Shown here: positions 25,949 to 34,182 of the stretch, in pieces
How positions within the stretch are numbered: the stretch's first letter is position 1
How the letters are laid out: the number at the start of each line of letters is the position of its first letter
DNA from: Chryseobacterium potabilaquae
GTDB taxonomy: Bacteria; Bacteroidota; Bacteroidia; Flavobacteriales; Weeksellaceae
Direction of reading: 5' to 3'
Length of the DNA stretch: 64,000 bases
NCBI RefSeq assembly: GCF_902728265.1
Contig: NZ_CACVBR010000013.1
Span: 24,020 to 88,019 of the forward strand
Program-made: the position numbers and the translations under genes
The notes under the pieces: model-generated
The model's database searches: none
Told to the model about the DNA's origin: nothing
The model's input: only the letters and a program-made list of their open reading frames with translations

Positions 25949-27549
25949 TATACTTTTAATAGATTAATAGAAACTGTGGCTAAATCAGAATTCGGAAATT
26001 TTCGAGAAAGATTTTTATCAATAGTAAGGCCCGTCTCCATGCATATCTTTTTGAATACTTCAAGTTCTAAAATGTATTGATCGGAAAATCCATGAGTGGC
26101 TTCATATGCTGTAGCGGATGTTTTTCCAATATTGCTACTGGTTAGTTCCGGTTGTAAGGAATGCAATTCGATAAGTAGAAGTCCATTCTTTTTAATATAG
26201 GGTAACCATAGTTCAAGATGCTCTTTTAAGCTTTCTTCTACCAGATTATTAGGCAATCTTTTCCCCCTAGAAGCAAAGGCTCCGGTGGATGTACTTACTC
26301 TATCAGGTGTCATATTGTTGGGATTTGCCCATATCCTGTTATGATCTAAGAATGTCCTAATATTAAGCAAATCTGAAAGATCTATTTCATAATTATCTTT
26401 TAGGTCTTCTGCTAATTTTTGTGGATTTCCAATATCTCCCCAAATTACTTTTGCCCAGATATCACTATTGATGAGATTAGCTCTGGTAGCTTTTAATGCT
26501 GCGGGGTTATAATCTGCACCTACTAAGAATAGAGGGTGTTCTTCAAGCATTTTTCCTCGGATAGTATGTCTTTCAATAGTTTCAAAAATATGCTGTATAA
26601 AGGCTCCATTGCCACATCCCATATCCAATACTCCTTTGGGCTGTAAATGAATAGGTTGGTTGAAAATCTCAATAATGAAATCATTAGCCACTTTAAAATA
26701 GGTAGAATGCGCTCCGCCGCTTCCCCATACATTCATGGCTCTATCCACATGAATTTCGTCTTCTCCTTCATCAATTTCTCTAATTTTAGAAGCGTTTCCG
26801 AATAAAAGCTCATCCATTTTATTTAATAAAGGAAGATAAGAAACAGTAACTCCGTAAGAAGTTGCTCTTTTAGCAAAATAAATCCCTGTTTCTGTAAATT
26901 TATAGTTATTACCAGATTTAGTGAACCAATTTAAATGCACCAAGAAGTCCAAAATGACTTCGAAATTGGAATGATTTTTATGAAATTCTGCTGCCTGAAA
27001 TGATGTTTCCATAAAATATTTATGAAACATTCCTGTCATTCCTAAGTATACGATAATAGGGCCAATGATACAGCCCTCAATGTGGTTTAGAATTTGTTCC
27101 TGTACACTTTTTTCAATTTCATCTTTAGATAGAGAGAGTCCAAAATTGTTTTTTAAGGAATCAGCAAGTTGAGTAAATTCTTCAATAAACGAGTTTTCCA
27201 ATATCTGATTTCTTATATCAAGAGATTTTTTTTGAAAAGGAATAACCTTAAGATAGATAGGGGAATATTTTTGTAAGTATTGAGTTTTTGTATTAGAAGA
27301 TATTATGACTTCATCTTTTTCATTATTAACGTGATATTCTAGAAACCCTTGTGAAGATAATGTTCTTAATGCTACATTCAGATATCCTTCATTAGCTTTA
27401 AAAGATTCGGTAAGTTCAGAAAGGGATGCTTCTTTTCTATTGATGATGAAACTGATAATATCCTTTTTTAGTAATGAGGCAATAATTGGGGTGGTTACGA
27501 TGCCATCTAAATGCTTGAAAATTATCGATCGTAAAATCTCTTTATCCAT
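25948..27549 (-). CDS. Class I SAM-dependent methyltransferase with winged-helix N-terminal region
   Basis: The 533-residue protein starts with winged-helix-like helices (residues about 1-110, KEASLSELTESF ... LRTLSSQGFLEY), then a second helical region with a repeated winged-helix-like segment (about 155-235), and a C-terminal Rossmann methyltransferase domain with motif I LDMGCGNGAF (near residue 306) and an acidic motif II in VGADYNPAAL. The layout resembles O-methyltransferases or the AprA-type methyltransferase of natural-product pathways. No biosynthetic genes lie next to it, so the substrate is unknown. It is a single-gene unit, divergent from the next cassette. Confidence 0.75.
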   Translation of the reverse strand: MDKEILRSIIFKHLDGIVTTPIIASLLKKDIISFIINRKEASLSELTESFKANEGYLNVALRTLSSQGFLEYHVNNEKDEVIISSNTKTQYLQKYSPIYLKVIPFQKKSLDIRNQILENSFIEEFTQLADSLKNNFGLSLSKDEIEKSVQEQILNHIEGCIIGPIIVYLGMTGMFHKYFMETSFQAAEFHKNHSNFEVILDFLVHLNWFTKSGNNYKFTETGIYFAKRATSYGVTVSYLPLLNKMDELLFGNASKIREIDEGEDEIHVDRAMNVWGSGGAHSTYFKVANDFIIEIFNQPIHLQPKGVLDMGCGNGAFIQHIFETIERHTIRGKMLEEHPLFLVGADYNPAALKATRANLINSDIWAKVIWGDIGNPQKLAEDLKDNYEIDLSDLLNIRTFLDHNRIWANPNNMTPDRVSTSTGAFASRGKRLPNNLVEESLKEHLELWLPYIKKNGLLLIELHSLQPELTSSNIGKTSATAYEATHGFSDQYILELEVFKKICMETGLTIDKNLSRKFPNSDLATVSINLLKV

Positions 27550-27628
27550 TTTTTTTATTAGTTTTCCTAAAATTTAAAATTCCTTAATACGGGAAATAAA
27601 AATACAAAGAAAATTGTAACAATTTTAT

Positions 27629-27658
27629 TTTGAAATTTAAAAATAAATAATAACTTTG
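27629..27658 (+). promoter_or_regulatory. Promoter of the membrane-protein/winged-helix cassette
   Basis: TTTG (27629-27632), an 18-base spacer, then TAACTTTG (27651-27658), an exact TAnnTTTG match. The -7 box lies inside a palindrome (27652-27670), so a repressor bound there would block RNA polymerase. Confidence 0.75.
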
Positions 27659-27670
27659 TATTTCAAAGTT
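27652..27670. promoter_or_regulatory. Palindromic operator copy 1, AACTTTG-N5-CAAAGTT
   Basis: A perfect inverted repeat with 7-base arms and a 5-base centre (TATTT). It overlaps the -7 box and ends seven bases before the ATG at 27677. The same motif recurs at 28715-28733 upstream of another gene of this cassette. Confidence 0.7.
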
Positions 27671-27676
27671 CTTTAT

Positions 27677-28294
27677 ATGGATTCAAAAAACTATCACGAA
27701 GACTTATCCCATATCCGTTCTATGATGGAGCGATCTTCTCGATTTATATCATTAAGCGGTTTATCAGGAGTTTTTGCAGGAATTGCTGCAATAACAGGAG
27801 CTATATACGTTTATTTTATCTTGTTGGGAGAAGGTATTAATTATTTTGATGCCGATATGAAAATATATAGTCCTACTGTAATTAAAGAATTAGTAATTGT
27901 AGGAGTAGTCGTTTTATTGGTGGCTATCCTTAGTGGATATATTTTTACAGCCCATAAAAGTAAAAAGAAAGGACTTAAAATTTGGGATGCTACTACCGAA
28001 AGACTTTTAATCACTTTTTCTCTCCCTTTAGTAGCAGGAGGAATATTTTGTTTGGCTCTTCTTTTCCATAACCTTTTTGTTTGGGTGGCTCCGACGACGT
28101 TGATTTTTTATGGAATAGCATTAGTGTGTGCCGAAAGATACACATTAACTGATATAAAATATTTGGGGTATTGCCAAATTTCTTTAGGTCTTATTTCTTC
28201 GTTTGTACTAGGGTGGGGATTACTTTTCTGGGCGTTGGGATTTGGATTTTTACATATTGTGTACGGTTTTATTATGCACAAAAAGTATAAATAG
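27677..28294 (+). CDS. Multi-pass membrane protein of unknown function
   Basis: The 205-residue product has a charged cytoplasmic N-terminus (SKNYHEDLSHIRSMMERSSRF) and about six membrane helices. I start at ATG 27677; a TTG-less upstream extension from 27656 would run through the operator. I do not recognise a named family, but the combination with a downstream small winged-helix regulator is common in Bacteroidota, to my knowledge. It is the first gene of the cassette and carries operator copy 1. Confidence 0.75.
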   Translation: MDSKNYHEDLSHIRSMMERSSRFISLSGLSGVFAGIAAITGAIYVYFILLGEGINYFDADMKIYSPTVIKELVIVGVVVLLVAILSGYIFTAHKSKKKGLKIWDATTERLLITFSLPLVAGGIFCLALLFHNLFVWVAPTTLIFYGIALVCAERYTLTDIKYLGYCQISLGLISSFVLGWGLLFWALGFGFLHIVYGFIMHKKYK

Positions 28295-28399
28295 GAAAGT
28301 TGATAAGATCCAGAGAAGCCTTTCATTATGAAAGAATTTAATGACTCAATAAAAGTAAAGCTAAAGTAAAGAAATAGAAATTTCTGACAATTAAAAGAT

Positions 28400-28693
28400 A
28401 TGATTAAAATAAATCAACTCAATAAAGAATTTGAAAGTCGTGTAAGATTAGGCATCATGTCTATACTTATGGTAAACGACTGGGTTGATTTTTCGGAAAT
28501 GAAAAATTTACTGGAAGTAACAGATGGTAATTTAGCAAGTCATAGTAATGCATTAGAAAAAGTAGAATATATAGAAGTAAAAAAAGAATTTGTGGGAAAG
28601 AAACCAAAGACTTCTTATCGCGTGACCCAAGTAGGGCGTCTGGCATTCACAGAACATTTAAATGCACTTGAGAAATTATTAGGACGTAAATAA
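28400..28693 (+). CDS. Small winged-helix transcriptional regulator
   Basis: The 97-residue protein is a single winged-helix DNA-binding domain: RLGIMSILMVND, DFSEMKNLLEVTDGNLASHSNALEK as the recognition helix region, then the wing VGKKPKTSYRVTQVG and a C-terminal dimerisation helix. It resembles the short HTH_34/MarR-like regulators without a ligand domain. It lies between two palindromic operator copies (27652-27670 and 28715-28733), so it is the likely protein that binds them. The ligand or signal is unknown; the neighbouring membrane proteins suggest an envelope-related function. Confidence 0.85.
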   Translation: MIKINQLNKEFESRVRLGIMSILMVNDWVDFSEMKNLLEVTDGNLASHSNALEKVEYIEVKKEFVGKKPKTSYRVTQVGRLAFTEHLNALEKLLGRK

Positions 28694-28714
28694 GGATAAA
28701 TTTTTTTGAATTTA

Positions 28715-28733
28715 AACTTTGTAATTCAAAGTA
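28715..28733. promoter_or_regulatory. Palindromic operator copy 2, AACTTTG-N5-CAAAGTA
   Basis: The arms match those of copy 1 at 27652-27670 in six of seven pairs, and the following CTTTA is also conserved. It ends 23 bases before the ATG at 28757, where a promoter is expected; its TTTG may again be part of the -7 box (AAACTTTG). Confidence 0.65.
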
Positions 28734-28756
28734 CTTTAAAATTAAATATTATAATT

Positions 28757-29053
28757 ATGATTACAATTAAACAAAAACACAAGACAAATTACATTTTTGG
28801 AGTAGCGGTTATATTATTGGTGATTGCATTTTTTGGAAATCTTTTTATAGAAGGTTGGAATTGGTCTTTTTTTGATTTCCTTCTTGCCGCAATTTTGCTT
28901 TTTGGGGTAGCCTTTATCATAAACCTTGTTGTCAAATCAAAGAAATCTTTTATGGCTAAGTTAATTACCTGTACAACAATTCTTTTGATATTTCTTTTAA
29001 TCTGGATTGAATTGGCGGTTGGATTATTTGGAAGCCCATTTGCGGGAAGTTGA
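28757..29053 (+). CDS. Small three-helix membrane protein
   Basis: The 98-residue product has a short basic N-terminus (MITIKQKHKTN), then three hydrophobic helices separated by short loops, and ends in GSPFAGS. I use ATG 28757, since the longer frame from 28706 would include the operator. No family is recognised. Its promoter region shares the palindrome of the winged-helix cassette, so it is probably co-regulated with the gene at 27677. Confidence 0.75.
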   Translation: MITIKQKHKTNYIFGVAVILLVIAFFGNLFIEGWNWSFFDFLLAAILLFGVAFIINLVVKSKKSFMAKLITCTTILLIFLLIWIELAVGLFGSPFAGS

Positions 29054-29161
29054 TTATAAAAATTTGAATCTAATGATAATAAAAGCGCAATAATATTTTC
29101 AATTCGAATAAGTGTAATTGTTTCTAAATCAAAGCTTTAAAGTGTAAAATAAAATTTTTAA

Positions 29162-29180
29162 AATACAATCAAGTTGTATT
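29162..29180. repeat. Inverted repeat AATACAA-N5-TTGTATT upstream of the Coq4-like gene
   Basis: The arms and 5-base spacer have the same architecture as the two operators nearby but a different half-site sequence. It ends 19 bases before the ATG at 29200. It may be a separate operator or a chance AT-rich palindrome. Confidence 0.4.
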
Positions 29181-29199
29181 GATCTATTAAATATAAATT

Positions 29200-29685
29200 A
29201 TGAAAAAAATACGTGTCAAGTTCTTATTGTTTGTATACGATAAAACGCAAAAAATCTATAGAAAATATTTCAAAAAGAAAAAAAGGCAATGGCAGTTTAA
29301 TGAGAAACAATTACTGGAATTCCATAAAGATTCTCTTGGAAGAAAATTAGGCGAATTTTATGAAAAGCATGGTTTTACCATGATTCCAAAGATGGAAAAT
29401 CATGACGTTCATCACTTGATTACGGGCTGCGGAACTAATTTTGAAGATGAAATTGCAATGCAATATCTTCTTCTTGGAAATGGAAAATTGAATGCACATC
29501 TTTTAGCAGCTATTATTTTAGGAATATTAATCTTACCTGAATATTTGAGTATGTATATCAAAGCATTTAAAAAAGGTAAAACGATGCGGGCTTTTTATTC
29601 TTGGGATTTTGAGGAGTTATTAAGGCAGGATTTTCAGCAAGTAAAGGACTTTATAGACACGAAAGATACGGTGGTTCTCTACTAA
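29200..29685 (+). CDS. Coq4-family-like protein
   Basis: The 161-residue protein has a lysine/arginine-rich start, then LLEFHKDSLG, and the motif HDVHHLITGCGTNFEDEIAMQ, which matches the HDxxH...G...E signature of Coq4 proteins (a zinc- or iron-binding motif). A hydrophobic stretch follows (residues about 98-115, AHLLAAIILGILILPEYL). Coq4 proteins in eukaryotes are needed for ubiquinone synthesis; in Bacteroidota, which generally use menaquinone, the role of homologues is unclear. It sits within the winged-helix cassette, 37 bases before the DUF4153-like gene. Confidence 0.6.
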   Translation: MKKIRVKFLLFVYDKTQKIYRKYFKKKKRQWQFNEKQLLEFHKDSLGRKLGEFYEKHGFTMIPKMENHDVHHLITGCGTNFEDEIAMQYLLLGNGKLNAHLLAAIILGILILPEYLSMYIKAFKKGKTMRAFYSWDFEELLRQDFQQVKDFIDTKDTVVLY

Positions 29686-29722
29686 ATATTCTTATCCTAT
29701 TAAAATAATCAATCATTGTATT

Positions 29723-31093
29723 ATGAAAACACATCAATATATATTTCTTACTACATTTTTATTCGTTATCTTATTCTATAACGAAACCCTAGGGCTTAAC
29801 TTAGGGATACTCGGAATGCTATATTCATTACTTACGTTCATTAAAACACCGGAAAAGAATAGATCTAAAACATTTTGGGTCTTTTTCATTACCAGTATCC
29901 TTTCAAGTGCGGCCTTCGCTTGGTATGGTGACTTTTCATCCTTTCTTGCTTTGATAAGTTCATTATTGCTATTATCTTATAGAGCAAAAAACAGGAGAAT
30001 GAAAATACTCTTTTTAATTCCTGTTTTTATCATTAACTGTGTTACATCAGTTTGTAGGTTTTTTGATTTTGATGATTGGTTGCCTAAACGAAATATTTCT
30101 GGGTTGTGGCAAAAGACATTAGCTTTTGTATTAATACCATTCTTGCTTTTGGCTGTTTTTTTGGGAGTATATTCTTTAGGAAGTGATCATTTTGCTCAAC
30201 TTTTTATGAATATTCAATGGGACGTCGATTTTTTACAAATTGTATGTTTAAGTGCACTAGGCTTTTTTATTGCCTTTAACTATTGGAATTATGCTATAGA
30301 AAGATTGATTTATAAAAATAATAATCTTTTAGACAACCAGTTCCAAGAAAAAGATAAGATCCAAAAACAAACATATGCCTTTTTAGATTTAGGATCTGAG
30401 AGAATGAGTGGAGTGATTTCTTTCTTATGTTTGAATATTTTATTGATCTTTTTTATCATAAGTTATAACTATGAACAATGGTATGAAACTGTAAAAACCC
30501 CTACTCAGCTCTCAGAAGAAACTCATGAAAGAGTAAATGCGGTAATTATTTCAATTATCATGGCCATTTTAGTGATCATGTTTTATTTTAAGTCTAGTTT
30601 TAATTTTGATCCAAAAGCTCTTTTAATGAGATGGTTAGCTAAAATTTGGATTGTACTCAATGTCATTTTAGTCCTTTCTGTAATGATCAAAAATACAGAG
30701 TATATCGTTAGCTATGGATTCACTTATAAGAGATTGGGAGTATATGCTTTCTTATTATTATCATTAGTGGGTTTGGTTTTAACCTATATTAAGCTTCATA
30801 TGAAAAAGAGGAATGCGTATTTGGTAAATACAATGGTTGGGTATTTCTATGCAACAATCCTTATATGTAGTTATATCAATTGGGGTGGAATAATTACATC
30901 GCAAAATGTGAATCGTAATAATTTTGACATTGATTTACATACAACAGAGGTTAATTTTAATGAAAAAATACTTCTTGAATATGCATCACATATTCAGGAT
31001 AAAAAATTAGAAAAAGAAATTGTAGAGAAAATAAAAATGCAGCAAACTAAAAGTATGTTATCCAAGATCCTGTATTACGAAGAAATCAAATAG
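29723..31093 (+). CDS. DUF4153-like multi-pass membrane protein
   Basis: The 456-residue protein has about eleven or twelve hydrophobic helices with a charged loop around residues 190-235 (a region rich in Asn, Lys and Gln) and a soluble C-terminal tail of about 60 residues. It looks like the DUF4153/DUF4173 families, which often accompany small winged-helix regulators in Bacteroidota. No catalytic motif is visible. It is the last gene of the cassette, and no terminator is obvious after it. Confidence 0.65.
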   Translation: MKTHQYIFLTTFLFVILFYNETLGLNLGILGMLYSLLTFIKTPEKNRSKTFWVFFITSILSSAAFAWYGDFSSFLALISSLLLLSYRAKNRRMKILFLIPVFIINCVTSVCRFFDFDDWLPKRNISGLWQKTLAFVLIPFLLLAVFLGVYSLGSDHFAQLFMNIQWDVDFLQIVCLSALGFFIAFNYWNYAIERLIYKNNNLLDNQFQEKDKIQKQTYAFLDLGSERMSGVISFLCLNILLIFFIISYNYEQWYETVKTPTQLSEETHERVNAVIISIIMAILVIMFYFKSSFNFDPKALLMRWLAKIWIVLNVILVLSVMIKNTEYIVSYGFTYKRLGVYAFLLLSLVGLVLTYIKLHMKKRNAYLVNTMVGYFYATILICSYINWGGIITSQNVNRNNFDIDLHTTEVNFNEKILLEYASHIQDKKLEKEIVEKIKMQQTKSMLSKILYYEEIK

Positions 31094-31230
31094 TTTTAAT
31101 GTATATTTTAAATATTGTGGAAATTCTTTTTCAAATTTCAGATAAAAAATAGAATGATTAATAATAGTATGGAACAGTTTTAGCTGATAAATCTTTTGTG
31201 AGTAAAATTGTACTTAAAAATGTAAAAAAA

Positions 31231-31773
31231 ATGGATATGAAAAAATCATTATTACTAATCCCATTGCTAGTTATAGCTTGTAAAAAAGAGTCAAAAATGC
31301 CTGAAACTCCGGCACAAGATTCGGTAGCGACTATGGAACAAATGGCTAAACCAAATGCTGATTCTATGGCATCGCAAAAAAAAGATTCTATGGTCAATAA
31401 TTCTCCAGTAACGAAAGAAGTGTTAAGTAAAGGAGTGATGAGAAGTGAAAAAGATGGACAAATCACAAGAACTGTCGATGCGGCACAGCTTCCTTTTACT
31501 TTCGGTGAAGAATTTACCAAAGATAACCAAGGGTTAGTATTAAAAATAACCAATTTTAATAAACCTGAAGTTAAAGCTAAAATTTCTACCAATGAAAAAG
31601 ACTTCAATATCCGTTTTAACCAAATAAAATTGGCTAATGGAGATACTGATGGTCCTTTTGGAAAAGATATAAGCTATACAATTCCTCAAAAGGGTGAGAT
31701 ATCTTTGATTATCGGGAAAAGTAATATGGCTTCCGGTACTACAAAAGGGAAATTTACAGTAAGCGTAGAGTAA
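31231..31773 (+). CDS. Lipoprotein of unknown function
   Basis: The 180-residue protein has a lipoprotein signal peptide (MKKSLLLIPLLVIAC), with the lipid-anchor cysteine followed by KKES. A Ser/Met/Gln-rich linker (residues about 20-65) leads to a beta-rich C-terminal domain of about 115 residues without recognised motifs. I start at ATG 31231 because a start further upstream (31198) would bury the signal peptide; ATG 31237 is equally possible. It is monocistronic. Confidence 0.75.
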   Translation: MDMKKSLLLIPLLVIACKKESKMPETPAQDSVATMEQMAKPNADSMASQKKDSMVNNSPVTKEVLSKGVMRSEKDGQITRTVDAAQLPFTFGEEFTKDNQGLVLKITNFNKPEVKAKISTNEKDFNIRFNQIKLANGDTDGPFGKDISYTIPQKGEISLIIGKSNMASGTTKGKFTVSVE

Positions 31774-31819
31774 TTTGGTATAATTTCTGCAAAATAAAAT
31801 GTATATAAATTTTGCGATT

Positions 31820-32332
31820 ATGAATAAAATATTTTCAGCTGTAGTAGGGGCTTCTGTTGCTCTTGTAAGTTGTGGGACTGTTCAGTCTTTAGTTCAAAAT
31901 ACATTTCCTTATACAGCGAATGTGTTAATTTCTACGGGAGTGCCTACTAATAAAGAGGTTTCTTCTACTGCGACGGCTTCAAATGTACAAACTTGGTTTG
32001 GAGGAAACAATAATGCGAAGATCAAGGATGTTAGAATATCCGAAGCTAAGATTTCCGTAGTTTCTCCTTCAAAAGGGAATTTAAGTGCTTTGAAATCTAT
32101 TAAAGTTTATATTTCTTCGGATGGAACTAGTGAAAGATTAGTCGCATCACGTTCAAATATCTCAACAAATGCATCAAATTTAAATCTTGATTTGGAAAAT
32201 TCAGGTTTTTTAGATGCAGTGGTAAAAAGTACAGGGCTTACCGTAAGAACTGTATATGAATTAAAAAACCAAACAAGTTCAGATATGAATATAAAAGTGG
32301 CACTTAATTTTAATAGTGTTCCAGCCAAATAA
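31820..32332 (+). CDS. Lipoprotein of unknown function
   Basis: The 170-residue product begins with a lipoprotein signal peptide ending in the lipobox LVSC (Cys18), followed by a Ser/Thr/Asn-rich, mostly beta-stranded domain (residues about 30-170). I start at ATG 31820; the longer frame from 31799 would put seven more residues before the signal peptide. I do not recognise a family. A strong terminator follows 25 bases after the stop codon. Confidence 0.75.
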   Translation: MNKIFSAVVGASVALVSCGTVQSLVQNTFPYTANVLISTGVPTNKEVSSTATASNVQTWFGGNNNAKIKDVRISEAKISVVSPSKGNLSALKSIKVYISSDGTSERLVASRSNISTNASNLNLDLENSGFLDAVVKSTGLTVRTVYELKNQTSSDMNIKVALNFNSVPAK

Positions 32333-32357
32333 TTTTATAAAAGTTTATTTAAAAATT

Positions 32358-32388
32358 ACGTCTCTCAAAATTTTGAGAGACGTTTTTT
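32358..32388 (+). terminator. Rho-independent terminator after the lipoprotein gene
   Basis: ACGTCTCTCAAAA (32358-32370) is followed by its exact reverse complement (32371-32383), then TTTTTGT. It ends the gene at 31820-32332. Confidence 0.9.
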
Positions 32389-32421
32389 GTATTGCGAACA
32401 CCTTCAATTATTGATCTATTT

Positions 32422-32655
32422 AACCTGAGTTTGGTTTAAGCGAAGTTTAAAAATAATTGACCGTCATTTACTTTATTCAAGTTGAGTGAAGGTTTTTTTT
32501 GTAAAGAAGCAGTAAGCAGTTAATCCTCCCAAAATGGTGATCATAAAATTATTAACACTTCGATGTCTGGTATGTTCCACTTGACAATGGTTTTTCAATT
32601 CATCATTTATGGTCTCAATTCCCATGTTTTCTCTTGTAAAAACTTCCTTTTCGAA
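32422..32655 (-). pseudogene. IS982-family transposase fragment, copy 1 (3' end only)
   Basis: On the minus strand this encodes the C-terminal end of an IS982-type transposase: IETINDELKN, QVEHTRHRS and NNFMITILGGLTAYCFF. An 8-base T tract shifts the frame near the end; seven would restore the usual KKPSLNL ending. The inverted terminal sequence AACCTGAGTTTGG lies at 32422-32434. No N-terminal part is present, so the copy is dead. The 165 bases from 32422 to 32586 repeat at 33296-33458. Confidence 0.75.
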
Positions 32656-32894
32656 GAGAAAATATCAATAGGTTTGGAACTTATTTCCCTAGACATAGAT
32701 AGAGAAGGTCCAGAAATTGAGTTTAATATCCCGGTAACTTAATGAAGTCCAATAATTTATTTTTTAATATGTTATAGTAAAGAAGGCTGTTTAATGCAGG
32801 AATCCTTGCCGACCCTCTATAAGACTAAACAAATATACATACTTTTTGGATTTCTCCGAAACTTTACTATCTTTACATCACAAAAAACAAACTA

Positions 32895-32937
32895 AAAGCC
32901 TGTTATTTCCTTTATTGAATTGACAGGCTTTCTTTTT
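32895..32937 (+). terminator. Terminator-like hairpin between the IS fragments
   Basis: AAAGCCTGT (32895-32903) and ACAGGCTTT (32923-32931) form a 9-base stem with a 19-base loop, followed by CTTTTTT. No clear gene precedes it on the plus strand, so it may be a remnant of a gene lost to IS insertion. Confidence 0.55.
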
Positions 32938-32978
32938 TGGAATAACAAAATAACTCTTATTTGTTTGATTTATATTTT

Positions 32979-32986
32979 TATATTTG
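32979..32986 (+). promoter_or_regulatory. Promoter -7 box of the small membrane protein
   Basis: TATATTTG is an exact TAnnTTTG match, 45 bases before the ATG at 33032. A TTTG at 32960-32963 lies 15 bases upstream, closer than the usual 19. Confidence 0.55.
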
Positions 32987-33031
32987 CACAATCTTAAAAT
33001 TTATATATTTAATAATCATAAATTAGAAGTT

Positions 33032-33271
33032 ATGAAAAAAGGAAATTTAATAGTATTCATTACATTTTTTATTTTATCATTATCTCTTTTCTATTTTTTA
33101 GGAGATAGTAATATTAATGTATCTAGTCCTTATAATATTTATATATTAATATTTTCGCTAGTTGCTTTGGTTCCATTAATTAAATTCTTATTTCCAGTGA
33201 CTAAGAAAATGGGTATTGGAACTCCTCATTTTTTTTCTAATTTATTAAAGAATATTTTTTTTAAAAAATAA
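33032..33271 (+). CDS. Tiny membrane protein between two IS982 remnants
   Basis: The 79-residue product has two hydrophobic helices (residues about 7-24 and 37-55) and basic ends, starting MKKGN and ending in a run of Phe and Lys. I use ATG 33032; the longer frame begins at TTG 32984. It has its own promoter and no recognisable family. It is flanked by direct copies of an IS982 end, a composite-like setting that could mean it was carried in. Confidence 0.6.
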   Translation: MKKGNLIVFITFFILSLSLFYFLGDSNINVSSPYNIYILIFSLVALVPLIKFLFPVTKKMGIGTPHFFSNLLKNIFFKK

Positions 33272-33295
33272 TGGTAGAATAACAGTATTAATATT

Positions 33296-33727
33296 AACCT
33301 GAGTTCGGTTTAAGCGAAGTTTAAAAATAATTGACCGTCATTTACTTTATTCAAGTTGAGTGACGGTTTTTTGTAAAGAAGCAGTAAGCAGTTAATCCTC
33401 CCAGAATGTTGATCATAAAATTATTAACACTTCGATGCTTGGCATGTTCCGCTTGACAAAAAGCATCTCCCAAAGAGCTTTTGAAAGGTATCCGACATTA
33501 GCGAGGTTCTATTTCTTCTTTTCTTTCTATCGCCGAGTGCTTGGAGCTTCATCTTTTTAATTTGAGCTTCAAACTCTTTACAAAAATCATCAATTTGTAC
33601 AAAAATATTTGTAATTGGGTGTTTCAAATCCATAGCAGTAGATCATTTAAATGTTTGAATGTTAAATATGAAAATTATTGCTATTTTACAAAAATTTTAT
33701 TCCTATTTCTTATCCCGAACTGAGGTT
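33296..33727 (-). mobile_element. Internally deleted IS982-family element, copy 2
   Basis: The ends AACCTGAGTTCGG (33296-33308) and CCGAACTGAGGTT (33715-33727) are inverted copies with 12 of 13 matches, so a 432-base element is delimited. Inside, on the minus strand, the transposase N-terminus (MDLKHPITNIFVQIDDFC from 33633 to about 33490) is joined near codon 48 to a short remnant of the C-terminal end (HRS...NNFM, 33458-33350). The catalytic middle is missing, so it is a non-autonomous, MITE-like derivative. Confidence 0.75.
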
Positions 33728-33729
33728 AT

Positions 33730-34179
33730 TTAGGTTTTAGTTATGGAATCCATTACAATAGTAACAGGGCCATCATTGATCAAGGAAACTTTCATATCCG
33801 CTCCAAATATCCCACTTTGAATTTTTAATCCTGATAAAGTCAATTGTTCTTTAAAGTAATCAAAAAGTGGAATCGCTATATCGGGTTTTGCGGCTTTGAT
33901 AAAGGAAGGTCTGTTCCCTTTTTTATAATCTGCAATCAATGTAAATTGGCTGATACAAAGTATTTCTCCCGAAATATCTAAGATAGAGAGATTTAATTTT
34001 CCCTCATTGTCTCCGAAGATTCTCAGATTTAAAATCTTTTGAACGAGCCAGTCTGCATCTGTTTTTTGATCATTTTCTTCTATACCGACTAAAAGCATTA
34101 AGCCTTTTCCAATTTCCCCAACCATTTCGCGATCTACCTTTACACTAGATTCGGAAACCCTTTGTACGACTATTTTCAT
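33730..34179 (-). CDS. dtd: D-aminoacyl-tRNA deacylase
   Basis: Dtd removes D-amino acids mischarged on tRNA. The 149-residue protein starts MKIVVQRVSE and has the two family motifs SQFTL (residues about 79-83) and NDGPVTIV near the C-terminus (the NxGPVT form), which together form the active site at the dimer interface. Length is the family norm. It is followed on the minus strand, three bases upstream, by the lipoprotein gene at 34183-34632, so the two are probably co-transcribed. The IS982 remnant ends two bases past its stop codon. Confidence 0.95.
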   Translation of the reverse strand: MKIVVQRVSESSVKVDREMVGEIGKGLMLLVGIEENDQKTDADWLVQKILNLRIFGDNEGKLNLSILDISGEILCISQFTLIADYKKGNRPSFIKAAKPDIAIPLFDYFKEQLTLSGLKIQSGIFGADMKVSLINDGPVTIVMDSITKT

Positions 34180-34182
34180 GAT

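Noticed and set aside
28320..28334. Small hairpin CTTTCA-TTA-TGAAAG between the 205-aa gene and the winged-helix gene
   Set aside because: Only a 6-base stem and no T-run; not enough to call a terminator or operator.
32653..32742. Plus-strand open tail ending SLDIDREGPEIEFNIPVT
   Set aside because: It could be the 3' end of a gene cut by IS insertion, but there is no start, it runs back into antisense of the transposase remnant, and I cannot identify a family.
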